DNA of 64,000 bases. It comes from Nocardioides allogilvus (GTDB lineage Bacteria > Actinomycetota > Actinomycetes > Propionibacteriales > Nocardioidaceae). Shown one piece after another: positions 8,782-17,486 of the stretch. The translations under genes were made by a program, and so were the position numbers. The first letter of the stretch is position 1, and every line of letters starts with the position of its first letter. Where the stretch lies: positions 234,634 to 298,633 of the forward strand of contig NZ_PZYX01000004.1 in assembly GCF_003047285.1 (NCBI RefSeq), in the 5' to 3' direction. Under the pieces are notes generated by a model. It saw nothing but the letters and a program-made list of their open reading frames with translations, made no database searches and had not been told where the DNA came from.

Positions 8782-9974
8782 GACGCCAGCTTCGCCAGGG
8801 TGTCGGCCAGCGCCTCGACGCCGGCGAGGCAGTCGGCCATCTCGGCGAACTCGTCGGGCGAGTGCGAGACCCCGGTCGGGTTGCGGACGAAGAGCATCGC
8901 GGTCGGGATGCCGGCGGCCGACAGGATGCCGGCGTCGTGGCCGGCCTGGGTCGGGATGATCGGCCAGTCGCCGATGGCGGCCAGCGAGCGGGCGAGGTCG
9001 GGGTCGAAGGCGACCGAGCCGGAGACGGACTCGGCGGTGACGCTCAGCTGCGTCCCGTCGAGCGAGGCGCGTTCGCTGCCCTGGCGGGAGATCGCGTCGA
9101 CGAGCTCGGCGAGGGCGTCGTCGGACTCGCAGCGCGCGTCGAGCCACGCGGTGACGCGCGACGGCACGGCGTTGGTGCCGTTGGGTGCGACCTCGATCCG
9201 CCCGAAGGTCGCTCGCTGCTCCGCGAGGCGGGCCTGCTTGTTGGCGGCCAACGCGGTCATCGCATAGGTGAGCATCGGGTCGCGGCGGTCCTCCATCCGC
9301 GTGGTGCCGGCGTGGTTGGCCTCGCCCTCGAAGTCGAAGCGGTAGCGCCCGTGCGGCCAGATCTCGCTGGCCACCCCGACGGCGACGTCCCGGTCGACGA
9401 GGTCGCGGCCCTGCTCGACGTGCAGCTCGACGAAGCAGCCGACACCGTCGAGGGACAGCAGCCCGGTCGACGGGTCGAGGCCGGACGCAGCCACGGCGTC
9501 GCCGAGGAAGATGCCGTCGCGGTCGCGGCGCTCACGCGCCTCCTCCCAGGTCGAGGAGCCGGTGACGAGTCGGGAGCCGAGGCAGGCCAGCCCGAAGCGC
9601 GAGCCCTCTTCCTCGGTGAAGACCGAGACGCCGATCGGGCGGTCGGGCTCGAAGCCGCGAGCGCGCAGCACGTCGATGGCGGCGATGGCCGAGACCACGC
9701 CGAGCGGGCCGTCGTACGCCCCACCGTCCAGGACCGAGTCGAGGTGGGAGCCGGTGAGCACGGCCGGCAGGTCGCTCGGCGCGACCGGGCGCCACCAGGC
9801 GACCTGGTTGCCCATGCCGTCGGTCTCGAGCTCGAGTCCCCGGGCGACGGTCACCTCGGCGAACCACGCCCGCAGCTCCGACTCCGCCGAGGTCCAGGGC
9901 TGACGGAAGTAGCCGCCCGAGGTGGCCGACCGTCCCACGGAGTGCAGGTCGCGCCACATCGCCTCGAAGGTCAT
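8778..9974 (-). CDS. M20-family amidohydrolase (allantoate/N-carbamoyl-amino-acid hydrolase type)
   Basis: The 398-residue product has the metal-site motifs of the M20 amidase subfamily: GSHLDSVLDGGAYDGPLG, FTEEEGSRFG, ELHVEQG and, near the end, AGHDAG. Family members hydrolyse allantoate, ureidoglycolate or N-carbamoyl amino acids. Here it is the first gene of an operon with hutF and hutI, and no HutG-type deformylase is visible in either hut cluster. It therefore probably deformylates N-formylglutamate, an inference from context. The identical hut palindrome lies 55 nt upstream of the ATG. Confidence 0.85.
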   Translation of the reverse strand: MTFEAMWRDLHSVGRSATSGGYFRQPWTSAESELRAWFAEVTVARGLELETDGMGNQVAWWRPVAPSDLPAVLTGSHLDSVLDGGAYDGPLGVVSAIAAIDVLRARGFEPDRPIGVSVFTEEEGSRFGLACLGSRLVTGSSTWEEARERRDRDGIFLGDAVAASGLDPSTGLLSLDGVGCFVELHVEQGRDLVDRDVAVGVASEIWPHGRYRFDFEGEANHAGTTRMEDRRDPMLTYAMTALAANKQARLAEQRATFGRIEVAPNGTNAVPSRVTAWLDARCESDDALAELVDAISRQGSERASLDGTQLSVTAESVSGSVAFDPDLARSLAAIGDWPIIPTQAGHDAGILSAAGIPTAMLFVRNPTGVSHSPDEFAEMADCLAGVEALADTLAKLAS

Positions 9975-10028
9975 GGGGTGAGTCCATCGGGTCGCGCGCC
10001 CGTGGTCAACGACGACAGCCCCTGGGGC

Positions 10029-10044
10029 GTCTCAGATCCGAGAC
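10029..10044. promoter_or_regulatory. hut operator 1 (GTCTCAGATCCGAGAC)
   Basis: A 16-bp near-perfect palindrome, with 7 of 8 base pairs symmetric. It sits 55 nt upstream of the M20-hutF-hutI operon. The same 16 bases recur at 28984-28999, 56 nt upstream of hutH. Two exact copies at the same distance from two operons of one pathway make a shared operator very likely. Confidence 0.75.
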
Positions 10045-10079
10045 GTCAACCCGTTGACCACGGGGCTAGGTTGGCGCAC

Positions 10080-11270
10080 GTGACCACCGCCGAGCCCGCG
10101 TCCCCCGGTCCGCACTGGCTCGGCGACGCCCTGCAGGTGGGGCTGGCGGTGCTGCTCGCGTTCCTCCTGCTGCCGGTCGGACTCACCTCGGTGCGCGAAG
10201 GCGACACCGGCAGCGCGTGGACGGTCGTGCTCCTCGCTGCCCTGTGCGTGCTGCACGCGCTCGTCGCGGTGGCGCACCGGTGGCCGCGCGAGGCCTTCGC
10301 CGTGGGCGGTCTGGCGATGCTGGCACTGGTGGCCGGCCCCGACCTGGGCGGCCCGACGGCGGTGCAGGCGGGTGGTGAGTACGCCCCGGTGCTGCTGCCG
10401 ACGTGCCTGGTGTTCTTCGTCCTCCTCTATGCGGTGGCCGCGCACGCGGCGCAGCCGTGGCCGACCATCGCCCTCGGCGTCACCCTCGTCGGCTGCCTGC
10501 TGACGGTCGTGCGGTTGTGGGACTCAGAGTTCGTGCTGCCCGTGTCGGCGATGTGGGTGTGGCGGCTGTTCCTGACCGTCTCCGTGCTCGGCGGGACGGC
10601 GGCCGCGTGGGCGCTGGGCCGCTACCGCGCGACCCGGATCGCCTGGATCGGCGCGCTCGCCGACCGGGGCGCGGCCGACGAGCGACGGCGGATCGCCCGC
10701 GAGATGCACGACGTCGTCGCCCACTCCCTCGCGGTGATGGTGGCCCAGGCCGAGGGCGGCCGGATGGCCGTGGCCGCCAGCCCGGAGCGCGCGCCGGAGA
10801 TCCTGACGTCGATCGCGACCTCCGGCCGCGAGGCCCTGGCCGAGATGCGCGGCCTGCTCGGCGTCCTGCGCGACGACTCCTCGCCCGCCCCGCCCCAGCC
10901 GACGCTGGCCGACCTGCCGGACCTCGTCGAGCAGGTGCGCGCCGCCGGGCTGCGGGTCGACCTCGCGACCACCGGGGAGCCGCTGCGCCTCCCGGTGCTG
11001 CGGGAGCTGGCGGCGTACCGCGTCGTCCAGGAGGCACTCACCAACGTCGTCAAGCACGCGCCGCGCGACTCGACCGCCACCGTCGCCCTGGCGTGGGAGC
11101 CGACCGGCCTGGGGATCACCATCAGCAACGACGACGACAGTCCGCCGGCAGGAGACGGTCAGGGCCGCGGCCTCGTCGGCATGCGCGAACGCATCGAGGC
11201 GGTCGGTGGCTCGCTGGTCGCCGGGCCGGTCGACGGCGGCTGGCGCGTGAGCGCGAGGATTCCCGCGTGA
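10080..11270 (+). CDS. sensor histidine kinase (HisKA_3 / NarL-type partner)
   Basis: About five membrane helices occupy the first ~170 residues. A HisKA_3 dimerisation domain follows, with phospho-acceptor H210 in RRRIAREMHDVVAHSLAV, then a HATPase_c domain (ISNDDDS, GQGRGLVGMRERI). Total 396 residues. No ribosome site precedes the GTG; instead a TAGGTT hexamer ends 7 nt upstream, so the mRNA may be leaderless. The stop overlaps the GTG of the response regulator. Signal and targets are unknown. Confidence 0.88.
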   Translation: MTTAEPASPGPHWLGDALQVGLAVLLAFLLLPVGLTSVREGDTGSAWTVVLLAALCVLHALVAVAHRWPREAFAVGGLAMLALVAGPDLGGPTAVQAGGEYAPVLLPTCLVFFVLLYAVAAHAAQPWPTIALGVTLVGCLLTVVRLWDSEFVLPVSAMWVWRLFLTVSVLGGTAAAWALGRYRATRIAWIGALADRGAADERRRIAREMHDVVAHSLAVMVAQAEGGRMAVAASPERAPEILTSIATSGREALAEMRGLLGVLRDDSSPAPPQPTLADLPDLVEQVRAAGLRVDLATTGEPLRLPVLRELAAYRVVQEALTNVVKHAPRDSTATVALAWEPTGLGITISNDDDSPPAGDGQGRGLVGMRERIEAVGGSLVAGPVDGGWRVSARIPA

Positions 11271-11935
11271 GTGAGGAGATCCGCGTCGTCATCGTCGATG
11301 ACCAGGAGCTGATGCGCACGGCGCTGCGGATGATGGTCGAGTCCCAGCCCGACCTGCGGCTCGTCGGCGAGGCGGCCGACGGCATCGCGGCGCTGGAGGT
11401 GGTGCGCTCTCGCCGCGTCGACGTCGTGCTGATGGACCTGCGGATGCCGCGCCTCGACGGCATCGCGGCGACGGCCCAGATCACCGCCGAGCTGCCCGAC
11501 ACCCGGATCGTGGCGCTCACGACCTTCGACCTCGACGAATACGCCTTCCCCGCGATCCGCGCCGGCGCCAGCGGGTTCCTGCTGAAGGACGCCCGCGCCG
11601 AGGAGATCGTGGAGGCGATCCGCACCGTGCACGCCGGCCACGGCGTCGTCGCGCCCTCCACCACCCGGCGGCTGATCGAGCACGTCGCGACCTCGCGCGC
11701 CGAGGGCGACGGCTCGGCGGAGGTGCTCGCGAAGCTGACCCCGCGCGAGGCCGACACCTTGCGCGAGATCGCCACCGGCGACACCAACGCCGAGATCGCC
11801 CGGCGCATGCACCTCTCGGAGGCGACGGTGAAGACCCACGTCGGCCACGTGCTGGCCAAGCTCGGCCTCCGCGACCGCGTGCAGGCGGTGGTGCTGGCCT
11901 ACGAGTCGGGCCTCGTGCGTCCGGGCGACGCCTGA
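11267..11935 (+). CDS. NarL/LuxR-family response regulator
   Basis: The receiver domain (about residues 4-120) has acidic pocket DD (VDDQEL), phospho-acceptor D57 (VLMDLRMPRLDG) and K in FLLKDAR. A LuxR helix-turn-helix at the C-terminus reads LTPREADTLREIA...NAEIARRMHLSEATVKTHV. 222 residues. The GTG overlaps the kinase stop (GTGA), so kinase and regulator are translationally coupled. An inverted repeat 7 nt after the stop may be a binding site for the downstream membrane-protein gene. Confidence 0.92.
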   Translation: MSEEIRVVIVDDQELMRTALRMMVESQPDLRLVGEAADGIAALEVVRSRRVDVVLMDLRMPRLDGIAATAQITAELPDTRIVALTTFDLDEYAFPAIRAGASGFLLKDARAEEIVEAIRTVHAGHGVVAPSTTRRLIEHVATSRAEGDGSAEVLAKLTPREADTLREIATGDTNAEIARRMHLSEATVKTHVGHVLAKLGLRDRVQAVVLAYESGLVRPGDA

Positions 11936-11941
11936 GCCGAT

Positions 11942-11959
11942 CTCATCCTGGAGGATGAG
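11942..11959. promoter_or_regulatory. inverted repeat CTCATCCT-GG-AGGATGAG
   Basis: Perfect 8-bp arms are separated by 2 bp, directly after the response-regulator gene and 55 bp before the membrane-protein start. The short spacer is a poor terminator loop, so an operator for the LuxR-type regulator is more likely. Both readings are inferences. Confidence 0.4.
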
Positions 11960-12014
11960 GAGAGCGCGACCGCAGGTGGAGGTACGCCGCTGCGCGACGC
12001 GACAGCGTGGCGTC

Positions 12015-13022
12015 ATGACCATCCTGCAGACCCACCACACGATCCGTTCCACGCCCGCCGGTCCCCGCGCCGCCAGTCTCAGTCCCTGGCTGGCCGGCCT
12101 CTGGTCGGTCGCCTACCTCGGCCTCGCCGTCCTCCATCTCGTGCGCGACACCGGGGCGCCCTGGGTGCCGACCGAGGCGTCGGTCCTCGGCTCGCTGTCC
12201 TCCTCCGACGTCTCGGTCCTCATCGTCGCGCTCGGGGCGCTCGGCCTGGTCGGACTAGCGCTCCGGTCGCGGTCCCCGCGCGTCGCCGGGTCCCTGCTCG
12301 TGGCGACTGGCCTCGTCACCGCCCTCGTCCTCGCCGACGCGCGCTCGCTCACCTTCCTGGGCTACCTGCCGATGCTGCTGCTCGGCCTCGTCGGGGTCGG
12401 CCCGGTCGACGAGGTCGCCACGGACGTCCTGGTGCCGGCGCTCGCCTCCGTCGGTGAGTCCGTCGGCGGGCTGGCGCTCGTGCTCACCGGCGTCGCTGCC
12501 CTGCGCGGGACCACCGACCGTCCGGGCTGGCCGGTCGCGACCGCAGCGCGGGTGTGCCGCTGGGCGGTGGCGGTCGCCGTCGCCGTACCCGCCTTCTATG
12601 CCCTCACCCGCATCGCCTGGGCCCTCGGAATCCCGTTCGGTGTGCGCGACGAGTTCCTCGTCGAGCTCGGCGACGGCAAGTTCGCCGGGCTGGGACTGGG
12701 GCTCGCGGCGCTCGTCGGCTGCGTGCTGACCGCGGGCCTGGTGATGCGCTGGGGCGAGGTCTTCTGGTCGTGGCTGCCGGTCATCGGCGGGCGCCCGGTG
12801 CCGGTGCGGCTGGCGCTGCTGCCGTCGGTGTTCGTCGGAGCCGTCGTCTTCTCCGCGGGGCTCGCGTTCTGGCGGCTGATGTGGACCGGCCAGATCACCG
12901 ACATCCCGGGCAACGAGGCCGATTGGGCCGCCTGGGTGCCGGAGCTCTTCTGGCCGCTGTGGGGCGTCGCGCTGGCCGTGGCCGGACTCGCCTACGCCGC
13001 CCGCCGGGTGGGTGAGCGGTGA
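12015..13022 (+). CDS. polytopic membrane protein of unknown function
   Basis: 335 residues with about eight hydrophobic helices (for example VSVLIVALGALGLVGLAL, GLGLGLAALVGCVLTAGLVM, LPSVFVGAVVFSAGLAF). I do not recognise a catalytic or transport signature. ATG 12015 is chosen because upstream codons are not protein-like; its ribosome site is weak. It lies just downstream of a two-component pair and overlaps the start of the SRPBCC gene (TGATG), so the product may be part of that system's output. Confidence 0.7.
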   Translation: MTILQTHHTIRSTPAGPRAASLSPWLAGLWSVAYLGLAVLHLVRDTGAPWVPTEASVLGSLSSSDVSVLIVALGALGLVGLALRSRSPRVAGSLLVATGLVTALVLADARSLTFLGYLPMLLLGLVGVGPVDEVATDVLVPALASVGESVGGLALVLTGVAALRGTTDRPGWPVATAARVCRWAVAVAVAVPAFYALTRIAWALGIPFGVRDEFLVELGDGKFAGLGLGLAALVGCVLTAGLVMRWGEVFWSWLPVIGGRPVPVRLALLPSVFVGAVVFSAGLAFWRLMWTGQITDIPGNEADWAAWVPELFWPLWGVALAVAGLAYAARRVGER

Positions 13023-13582
13023 TGCGCCACCTCCCGTGGACCTGGGGCGACCTCGGCGCATCGCTCGCGCCGACGGCACCGCCGACCTACGACGGCCCCC
13101 ACCTGGTCCGCTCGGTGTCGGTCGAGGCAGCCCCGGAGGTGGTGTTCCGCTGGCTGCTTCAGATGCAGCTGGCGCCGTACTCCTATGACCTGCTCGACAA
13201 CTGGGGACGCCGCAGCCCGCGGCACCTCGTCGAGGGCCTCGACGTGAGGGTCGGTACGGCGATGATGGACATCTTCACCGTGACCGCGATCGTCCCCGAC
13301 CGGGTGCTGGAGCTGACGCTCACGGACCCGGGACCGGTCCGGGCGTTCGGGCCGCTGGTGTGCACCTACCAAGCGGTGCCGCGGGTCGGCGGGACGACCT
13401 TGCGCTGCGACATCTTCCTGACCCCGCGGCACGGTCTCGGCCGCGTCCGGGCGTTCCTGCTCGCCTGGGGCGACCTGGTGATGATGCGCAAGCAGCTGCT
13501 GACGTTCAGGCGACTGAGCGAGCAGACGGCTCAGCCCGTCCAGGTCCCGTCGTCCCAGGCGGTGCCGAGGACGGAGAGGTAG
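13022..13582 (+). CDS. SRPBCC (START/polyketide-cyclase fold) protein
   Basis: 186 residues. The beginning [33 protein letters not shown] and the later [12 protein letters not shown] match the helix-grip SRPBCC fold that binds hydrophobic ligands. The ATG shares a base with the stop of the membrane-protein gene, so the pair is coupled. The last 52 nt overlap, tail to tail, the end of the Cds1-like gene on the other strand. Ligand unknown. Confidence 0.75.
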   Translation: MRHLPWTWGDLGASLAPTAPPTYDGPHLVRSVSVEAAPEVVFRWLLQMQLAPYSYDLLDNWGRRSPRHLVEGLDVRVGTAMMDIFTVTAIVPDRVLELTLTDPGPVRAFGPLVCTYQAVPRVGGTTLRCDIFLTPRHGLGRVRAFLLAWGDLVMMRKQLLTFRRLSEQTAQPVQVPSSQAVPRTER

Positions 13583-14640
13583 GGCGCGAGGTCCCAGCCC
13601 TGCTCGGTGACCCAGGCATCCGAGAAGTAGGTGTCGAGGTAGCGCACCCCGTCGTCGCAGAGCAGGGTCACGATCGAGCCGGACTCACCGGCGGCGTGCA
13701 TGTCGCAGGCCAGCTTGGTCGCGGCATAGAGCGCAGTCCCGGTCGACGGCCCCGCGAGCTGGCCGGTGCGGGCCCGCAGGAAGTGGGCGGCCGCCACGGA
13801 CGCGGCGTCGGGGACGCGCACCAGCCGGTCGACGACGTCGGGCAGGAAGGACGGCTCGGCACGCGGCCGCCCGATGCCCTCGATCCGCGAGCCACAGGTG
13901 GTCTCGCCACAGCCGGGGTCGCGGAAGGCGGCGAGGAAGGCGGAGTTCTCGGGGTCGACCACGCACAGGCGGGTGTCGAGGCCGCGGTAGCGGACGTAGC
14001 GCCCGATCGTCGCCGAGGTGCCCCCGGTGCCGGCACCGACCACGACCCACGTCGGCGCCGGGAACCGCTCCATCCCGAGCTGCTCGAAGATCGACTCGGC
14101 GATGTTGTTGTTGCCGCGCCAGTCGGTCGCCCGCTCGGCATAGGTGAACTGGTCGAGGTAGTGACCGCCGGTCTCCTGCGCGAGGTTGCGCGCGGTGTCG
14201 TAGACCTCCGCCGGGTCGTCGACCAGCACGCAGCGGCCGCCCTCGCGCTCGATCAGCGCGATCTTCGACGGCGACGTCGACTTCGCCATGACGGCCGTGA
14301 ACGGCAGGCCGAGCAGGTGGGCGAAGTAGGCCTCGCTGACCGCCGTCGACCCCGACGACGCCTCGATGACGTGCGTGCCCTCCTTGATCAGGCCGCCGCA
14401 GAGCCCGTAGAGGAACAGCGACCGCGCCAGCCGGTGCTTGAGCGATCCGGTCGGGTGCGTCGACTCGTCCTTGAGGTAGAGGTCGATGCCGGGCAGCGCC
14501 GGGATCCGCACGGCGTGCAGGTGGGTGTCGGCGGAGCGCTGCTGGTCCGCCTTCAGCCTGCGGACAGCCTCGATCACCCAGCCACGGTCGGCGTGCCCCG
14601 ACTGGTCGACCTCCAGCAATCTCTCCACGGACCCGGTCAT
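13531..14640 (-). CDS. cds1: PLP-dependent cysteine desulfhydrase / cysteine synthase-family protein (Cds1-like)
   Basis: 369-residue fold-type II PLP enzyme. The Schiff-base lysine is in [13 protein letters not shown], the substrate loop in [16 protein letters not shown] and the PLP phosphate loop in [14 protein letters not shown]. The long C-terminus ([16 protein letters not shown]) is like the actinobacterial Cds1 group (M. tuberculosis Rv3684), which degrades L-cysteine to hydrogen sulfide, pyruvate and ammonia; synthase activity cannot be excluded. ATG 14640 gives [13 protein letters not shown]. It is divergent from the nitroreductase gene. Confidence 0.82.
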   Translation of the reverse strand: MTGSVERLLEVDQSGHADRGWVIEAVRRLKADQQRSADTHLHAVRIPALPGIDLYLKDESTHPTGSLKHRLARSLFLYGLCGGLIKEGTHVIEASSGSTAVSEAYFAHLLGLPFTAVMAKSTSPSKIALIEREGGRCVLVDDPAEVYDTARNLAQETGGHYLDQFTYAERATDWRGNNNIAESIFEQLGMERFPAPTWVVVGAGTGGTSATIGRYVRYRGLDTRLCVVDPENSAFLAAFRDPGCGETTCGSRIEGIGRPRAEPSFLPDVVDRLVRVPDAASVAAAHFLRARTGQLAGPSTGTALYAATKLACDMHAAGESGSIVTLLCDDGVRYLDTYFSDAWVTEQGWDLAPYLSVLGTAWDDGTWTG

Positions 14641-14665
14641 GGTCGGAGCGTGCCACAGTTGCGCC

Positions 14666-15286
14666 GTGGAGTTCCAAGAGGTCGTACGCCGACGGCGGAT
14701 GGTGCGTCGCTATGCCGACCGGCCGGTGGCCCCCGAGTCGGTGGACCGGCTCCTCGCCAACGCCACCCGCGGGCCCAGCGCGGGCTTCACCCAGGGCTGG
14801 GCGTTCCTCGTCCTCGACACCCCGGCCGACGTGGACCTGTTCTGGACCGCGACGTCTCCGGAGGCTCCCCCGACGGTTGAGGAGGGACGGAGTCCCGTCT
14901 CGAAACCCACCACGTGGCTCGACGGCATGCGCACCGCGCCGGTCGTGATCGTGCCGATGTCGGACAAGGGCGCCTACCTCGACCGCTACGCCGAGGCCGA
15001 CAAGCGCACGCCCGACTGGCCCGTCCCCTACTGGCACATGGACGTCGCGATGGCCTCCCTCCTGATCCTCCAGACCGCGGTCGACGAGGGCCTGGGCGCC
15101 TGCTTCTTCGGGGTCCCCGGCGCACGGATCGACGCCTTCCGAGCCGCCTTCGACGTACCCCCCAACCTCAAGCCCGTCGGCGCGATCACGGTCGGTCACC
15201 GGGCGGACGACACCGGTTCGCCCGGCTCGCCGGCCCGCCGCCCGCGCCGCTCCGGCGTCGTCCATCGGGGCCGCTTCTCCTCGTGA
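14666..15286 (+). CDS. nitroreductase-family flavoprotein carrying an in-frame palindromic insert
   Basis: FMN-binding nitroreductase: [16 protein letters not shown] at the N-terminus, [18 protein letters not shown], and [11 protein letters not shown] near the C-terminus; 206 residues. GTG 14666 is the only reasonable start. Bases 14875-14907 form a dispersed palindrome (GGTTGAG...CGAAACC) that is read in frame as about eleven residues ([11 protein letters not shown]) after SPEAPP. The C-terminal tail is arginine-rich and may also be a late extension. Probably an NAD(P)H-dependent oxidoreductase; substrate unknown. Confidence 0.82.
   Translation: MEFQEVVRRRRMVRRYADRPVAPESVDRLLANATRGPSAGFTQGWAFLVLDTPADVDLFWTATSPEAPPTVEEGRSPVSKPTTWLDGMRTAPVVIVPMSDKGAYLDRYAEADKRTPDWPVPYWHMDVAMASLLILQTAVDEGLGACFFGVPGARIDAFRAAFDVPPNLKPVGAITVGHRADDTGSPGSPARRPRRSGVVHRGRFSS
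14875..14907. repeat. GGTTGAG...CGAAACC palindromic element inside the nitroreductase gene
   Basis: 33 bp starting GGTTGAG and ending CGAAACC, with an inner hairpin GGGAC-GGA-GTCCC. It is read through in frame by the nitroreductase gene. Same family as 2182-2217. Confidence 0.5.
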
Positions 15287-15318
15287 CCGGCTGGGGTCGC
15301 CCTGCTTTGATGACAGGC

Positions 15319-16095
15319 ATGACCACTGCCGCGCGCGCTTCTGACCTCCTCGCCCTGCACCAGGCACCCGAACTGCTGACCGTCGTCAACGTCTGGGACG
15401 CGATCACCGCCAAGGTCGTCGCCGAGACCCCGGGCACCCAGGCCCTCGCCACCGCCAGCCACTCGATCGCCGCCACGCTCGGTTATCCCGATGGGGAGAA
15501 GATCCCGGTCGAGGAGATGATCGACATGTGCCGCCGGATCGTCGAGACCACCGACCTGCCCGTCTCCGCTGACCTCGAGGGAGGGTACGGCGACGCGCCC
15601 GACACCATCCGGCGCGCGATCGGCGTCGGCGTCGTCGGGGCCAACCTCGAGGACCAGATGAAGCCGCTGGCCGAGGCCGCCGCGCAGGTCGAGGCCGTGA
15701 TGGCCGCGGCTGCTGCCGAGGGCGTGCCCGACTTCGTGCTCAACGCCCGCACCGACGCGTTCGTGAAGGGTCGCGACCGTGATCGTGGCGAGGTGCTCGC
15801 CGACGCGGTCGCGCGCGGCAAGGCCTTCATCGACGCCGGCGCGCCCGTGGTCTTCGTGCCGGCGGTCCTCACCGAGGAGGAGATCGTCACTCTCGTCGAC
15901 GCCTTCGGCCCGCAGCGCCTGACCACGATCGCCATCCCCGGCAGCCCCTCGCTCGAGCGCCAGCAGGAGCTCGGCGTCGCCCGCGTCTCCCACGGCCCGA
16001 TGTCGCAGCGCGTCGCGCTCACCGCCTTGCAGGAGCTCGTCGAGGAAGTGCAGCGGGGTGGCGGCGTGCCCGCCACGATGCGTCAGCTCAACTGA
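15319..16095 (+). CDS. isocitrate lyase/PEP mutase-superfamily enzyme
   Basis: 258-residue TIM-barrel protein. VNVWDAITAKVV at the N-terminus, the metal-site motif SADLEGGYGD and FVLNARTDAFVKG are diagnostic of the PEP mutase-like subfamily. The KKCGH motif of true isocitrate lyases is absent, so it is more likely a C-C or C-P lyase such as a 2,3-dimethylmalate or oxaloacetate-type lyase. ATG 15319 is chosen; ATG 15310 is in frame and would add three residues. It converges with the MOSC gene with an 8-nt overlap. Confidence 0.82.
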   Translation: MTTAARASDLLALHQAPELLTVVNVWDAITAKVVAETPGTQALATASHSIAATLGYPDGEKIPVEEMIDMCRRIVETTDLPVSADLEGGYGDAPDTIRRAIGVGVVGANLEDQMKPLAEAAAQVEAVMAAAAAEGVPDFVLNARTDAFVKGRDRDRGEVLADAVARGKAFIDAGAPVVFVPAVLTEEEIVTLVDAFGPQRLTTIAIPGSPSLERQQELGVARVSHGPMSQRVALTALQELVEEVQRGGGVPATMRQLN

Positions 16096-16756
16096 CCTCG
16101 CGCGCGGCCAGCGCGCGGGTGAAGTGGCCGCGGCTCTCGTCGTCGAGGTGGTCGTGGGCCAGGGCCTCCCGCATCTGCGACACGTCGCCCAGCCAGGCCT
16201 GCAACAGGTGGGTGATGCGGAGCCCGGAGTAGGACGGCTCCAGGGCGATCGGGTCGCCCGGGCGGATCGTGCCCGGGGACACCACCGCCAGGTAGGTCCC
16301 GGCCCGGCCCCGCCGGGCGAACCGCCTGATCCACCCCGGCTCACCCATCGTGCTCGCGAAGGTCGCGCACGGCACGCGGGGTGCGCTGACGCGCAGCACC
16401 GCACTGCCGATGGCCCACACGTCGCCGTACTCCGCGGAATCGACGTCGAGGCCGAGGGTCGTGATGTTCTCGCCGAACATGCCGTCGGGCAGGTCTCGTC
16501 CCAGCTCGAGTGCCCAGTGGTCGAGCTCCTCGCGCGCGACCGCGTAGACCGCCTGCTCGCTGCCTCCGTGGTGGCGACCGTTGCCGACGAAGTCGCCGGC
16601 GACCCCCGAGAAGCCCTGGCCGTTCGGCCCGCGTCGCTTGGGACCGGGGTCGGTGACGTCGATGCGCTCGACGGGCAGCTTGCCGATCCCGGTCGGCGTC
16701 GACTTCCCGCGGCGCGGGGCCGGTGCGCCGACGTTGACGGAGAGCACGGAGGACAT
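16088..16756 (-). CDS. MOSC domain protein (YiiM-like)
   Basis: 222 residues. GVAGDFVGNGRHHGGSEQAVYAV and GMFGENITTLGLD are hallmarks of the stand-alone MOSC family; the conserved cysteine is in SAPRVPCATFAS. YiiM-type proteins bind molybdenum cofactor and reduce N-hydroxylated compounds. Its tail overlaps the end of the PEP mutase-family gene. ATG 16756 gives MSSVLSVNVG, the usual beginning. Confidence 0.87.
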   Translation of the reverse strand: MSSVLSVNVGAPAPRRGKSTPTGIGKLPVERIDVTDPGPKRRGPNGQGFSGVAGDFVGNGRHHGGSEQAVYAVAREELDHWALELGRDLPDGMFGENITTLGLDVDSAEYGDVWAIGSAVLRVSAPRVPCATFASTMGEPGWIRRFARRGRAGTYLAVVSPGTIRPGDPIALEPSYSGLRITHLLQAWLGDVSQMREALAHDHLDDESRGHFTRALAAREVS

Positions 16757-16820
16757 GGCGCGACCCTAGGCGCGATGCGGTCGTTGGCGCGCCGATTTAT
16801 CGTGGGTGCAGGAGGAGCCC

Positions 16821-17360
16821 ATGGACGACCGGCAGCACGACCACGACGAGGCCGAGCGCGCGAAGCGCTCGAAGGAGACCGCGGCGGCCGCGCGCGTCCA
16901 CCACCAGACGCAGTGGGTCGAGCAGCAGCTGCGGGTCGCCATGGAGCGCGGCGACTTCGACAACCTGCCCGGCGCGGGCAAGCCGATCAAGGACCTGGGC
17001 GGCGAGCACGACCCGGACTGGTGGCTCAAGAAGCTCGTCGAGCGCGAGCGGATCAGCGTGCTGCCGCCCGCACTGGCGCTGCGCAAGGACGACGCCGAGC
17101 TCGACGCGCGACTCGACGCGATCACGGCGGAGTCGGAGGCGCGGCGAGAGGTCGAGGAGTTCAATGCGCGGGTGCTCAAGGCGCGCTACACCCCCGTCGA
17201 CGGGCCACCGCTGATCACGATGCCGCGCGACGTCGAGGAGACCCTGGCGGCGTGGCGCGATCGGCGTACGGCGCGGCGCGAGGCCCAGCGCGCGGCGGTG
17301 GCGGCCAAGGTCGAGCCCGCACCGCCCCGACGACGCGGCTCCTTCCGCCGCCGATCCTGA
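16821..17360 (+). CDS. DUF1992 (DnaJ-C28-like) protein
   Basis: 179 residues, highly charged. HHQTQWVEQQLRVAMERGDFDNLPGAGKPI is the DUF1992 signature, followed by DPDWWLKKLVERE. ATG 16821 is preceded by AGGAGG (16809-16815). The family is widespread in actinobacteria and unstudied in bacteria. A 13-bp inverted repeat begins 9 nt after the stop. Confidence 0.85.
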   Translation: MDDRQHDHDEAERAKRSKETAAAARVHHQTQWVEQQLRVAMERGDFDNLPGAGKPIKDLGGEHDPDWWLKKLVERERISVLPPALALRKDDAELDARLDAITAESEARREVEEFNARVLKARYTPVDGPPLITMPRDVEETLAAWRDRRTARREAQRAAVAAKVEPAPPRRRGSFRRRS

Positions 17361-17368
17361 GCCCCCGA

Positions 17369-17414
17369 TCCGTCATACCGAGCCGCACCAACAGGTGCCC
17401 TTCGGTATGACGGA
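17369..17414. promoter_or_regulatory. 13-bp inverted repeat TCCGTCATACCGA / TCGGTATGACGGA with a third half-site downstream
   Basis: Perfect arms at 17369-17381 and 17402-17414 with a 20-nt spacer. A related half-site, ATCCGTCATAACC, occurs at about 17441-17453. It may terminate the DUF1992 transcript. The extra half-site close to the CoA-lyase promoter also allows an operator. Confidence 0.45.
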
Positions 17415-17486
17415 CGATCACGCTCCGGCGTCTCGCGTGGGATCCGTCATAACCGGACGGCGCGGCATTTCGGTAAGTTCGCGCCC

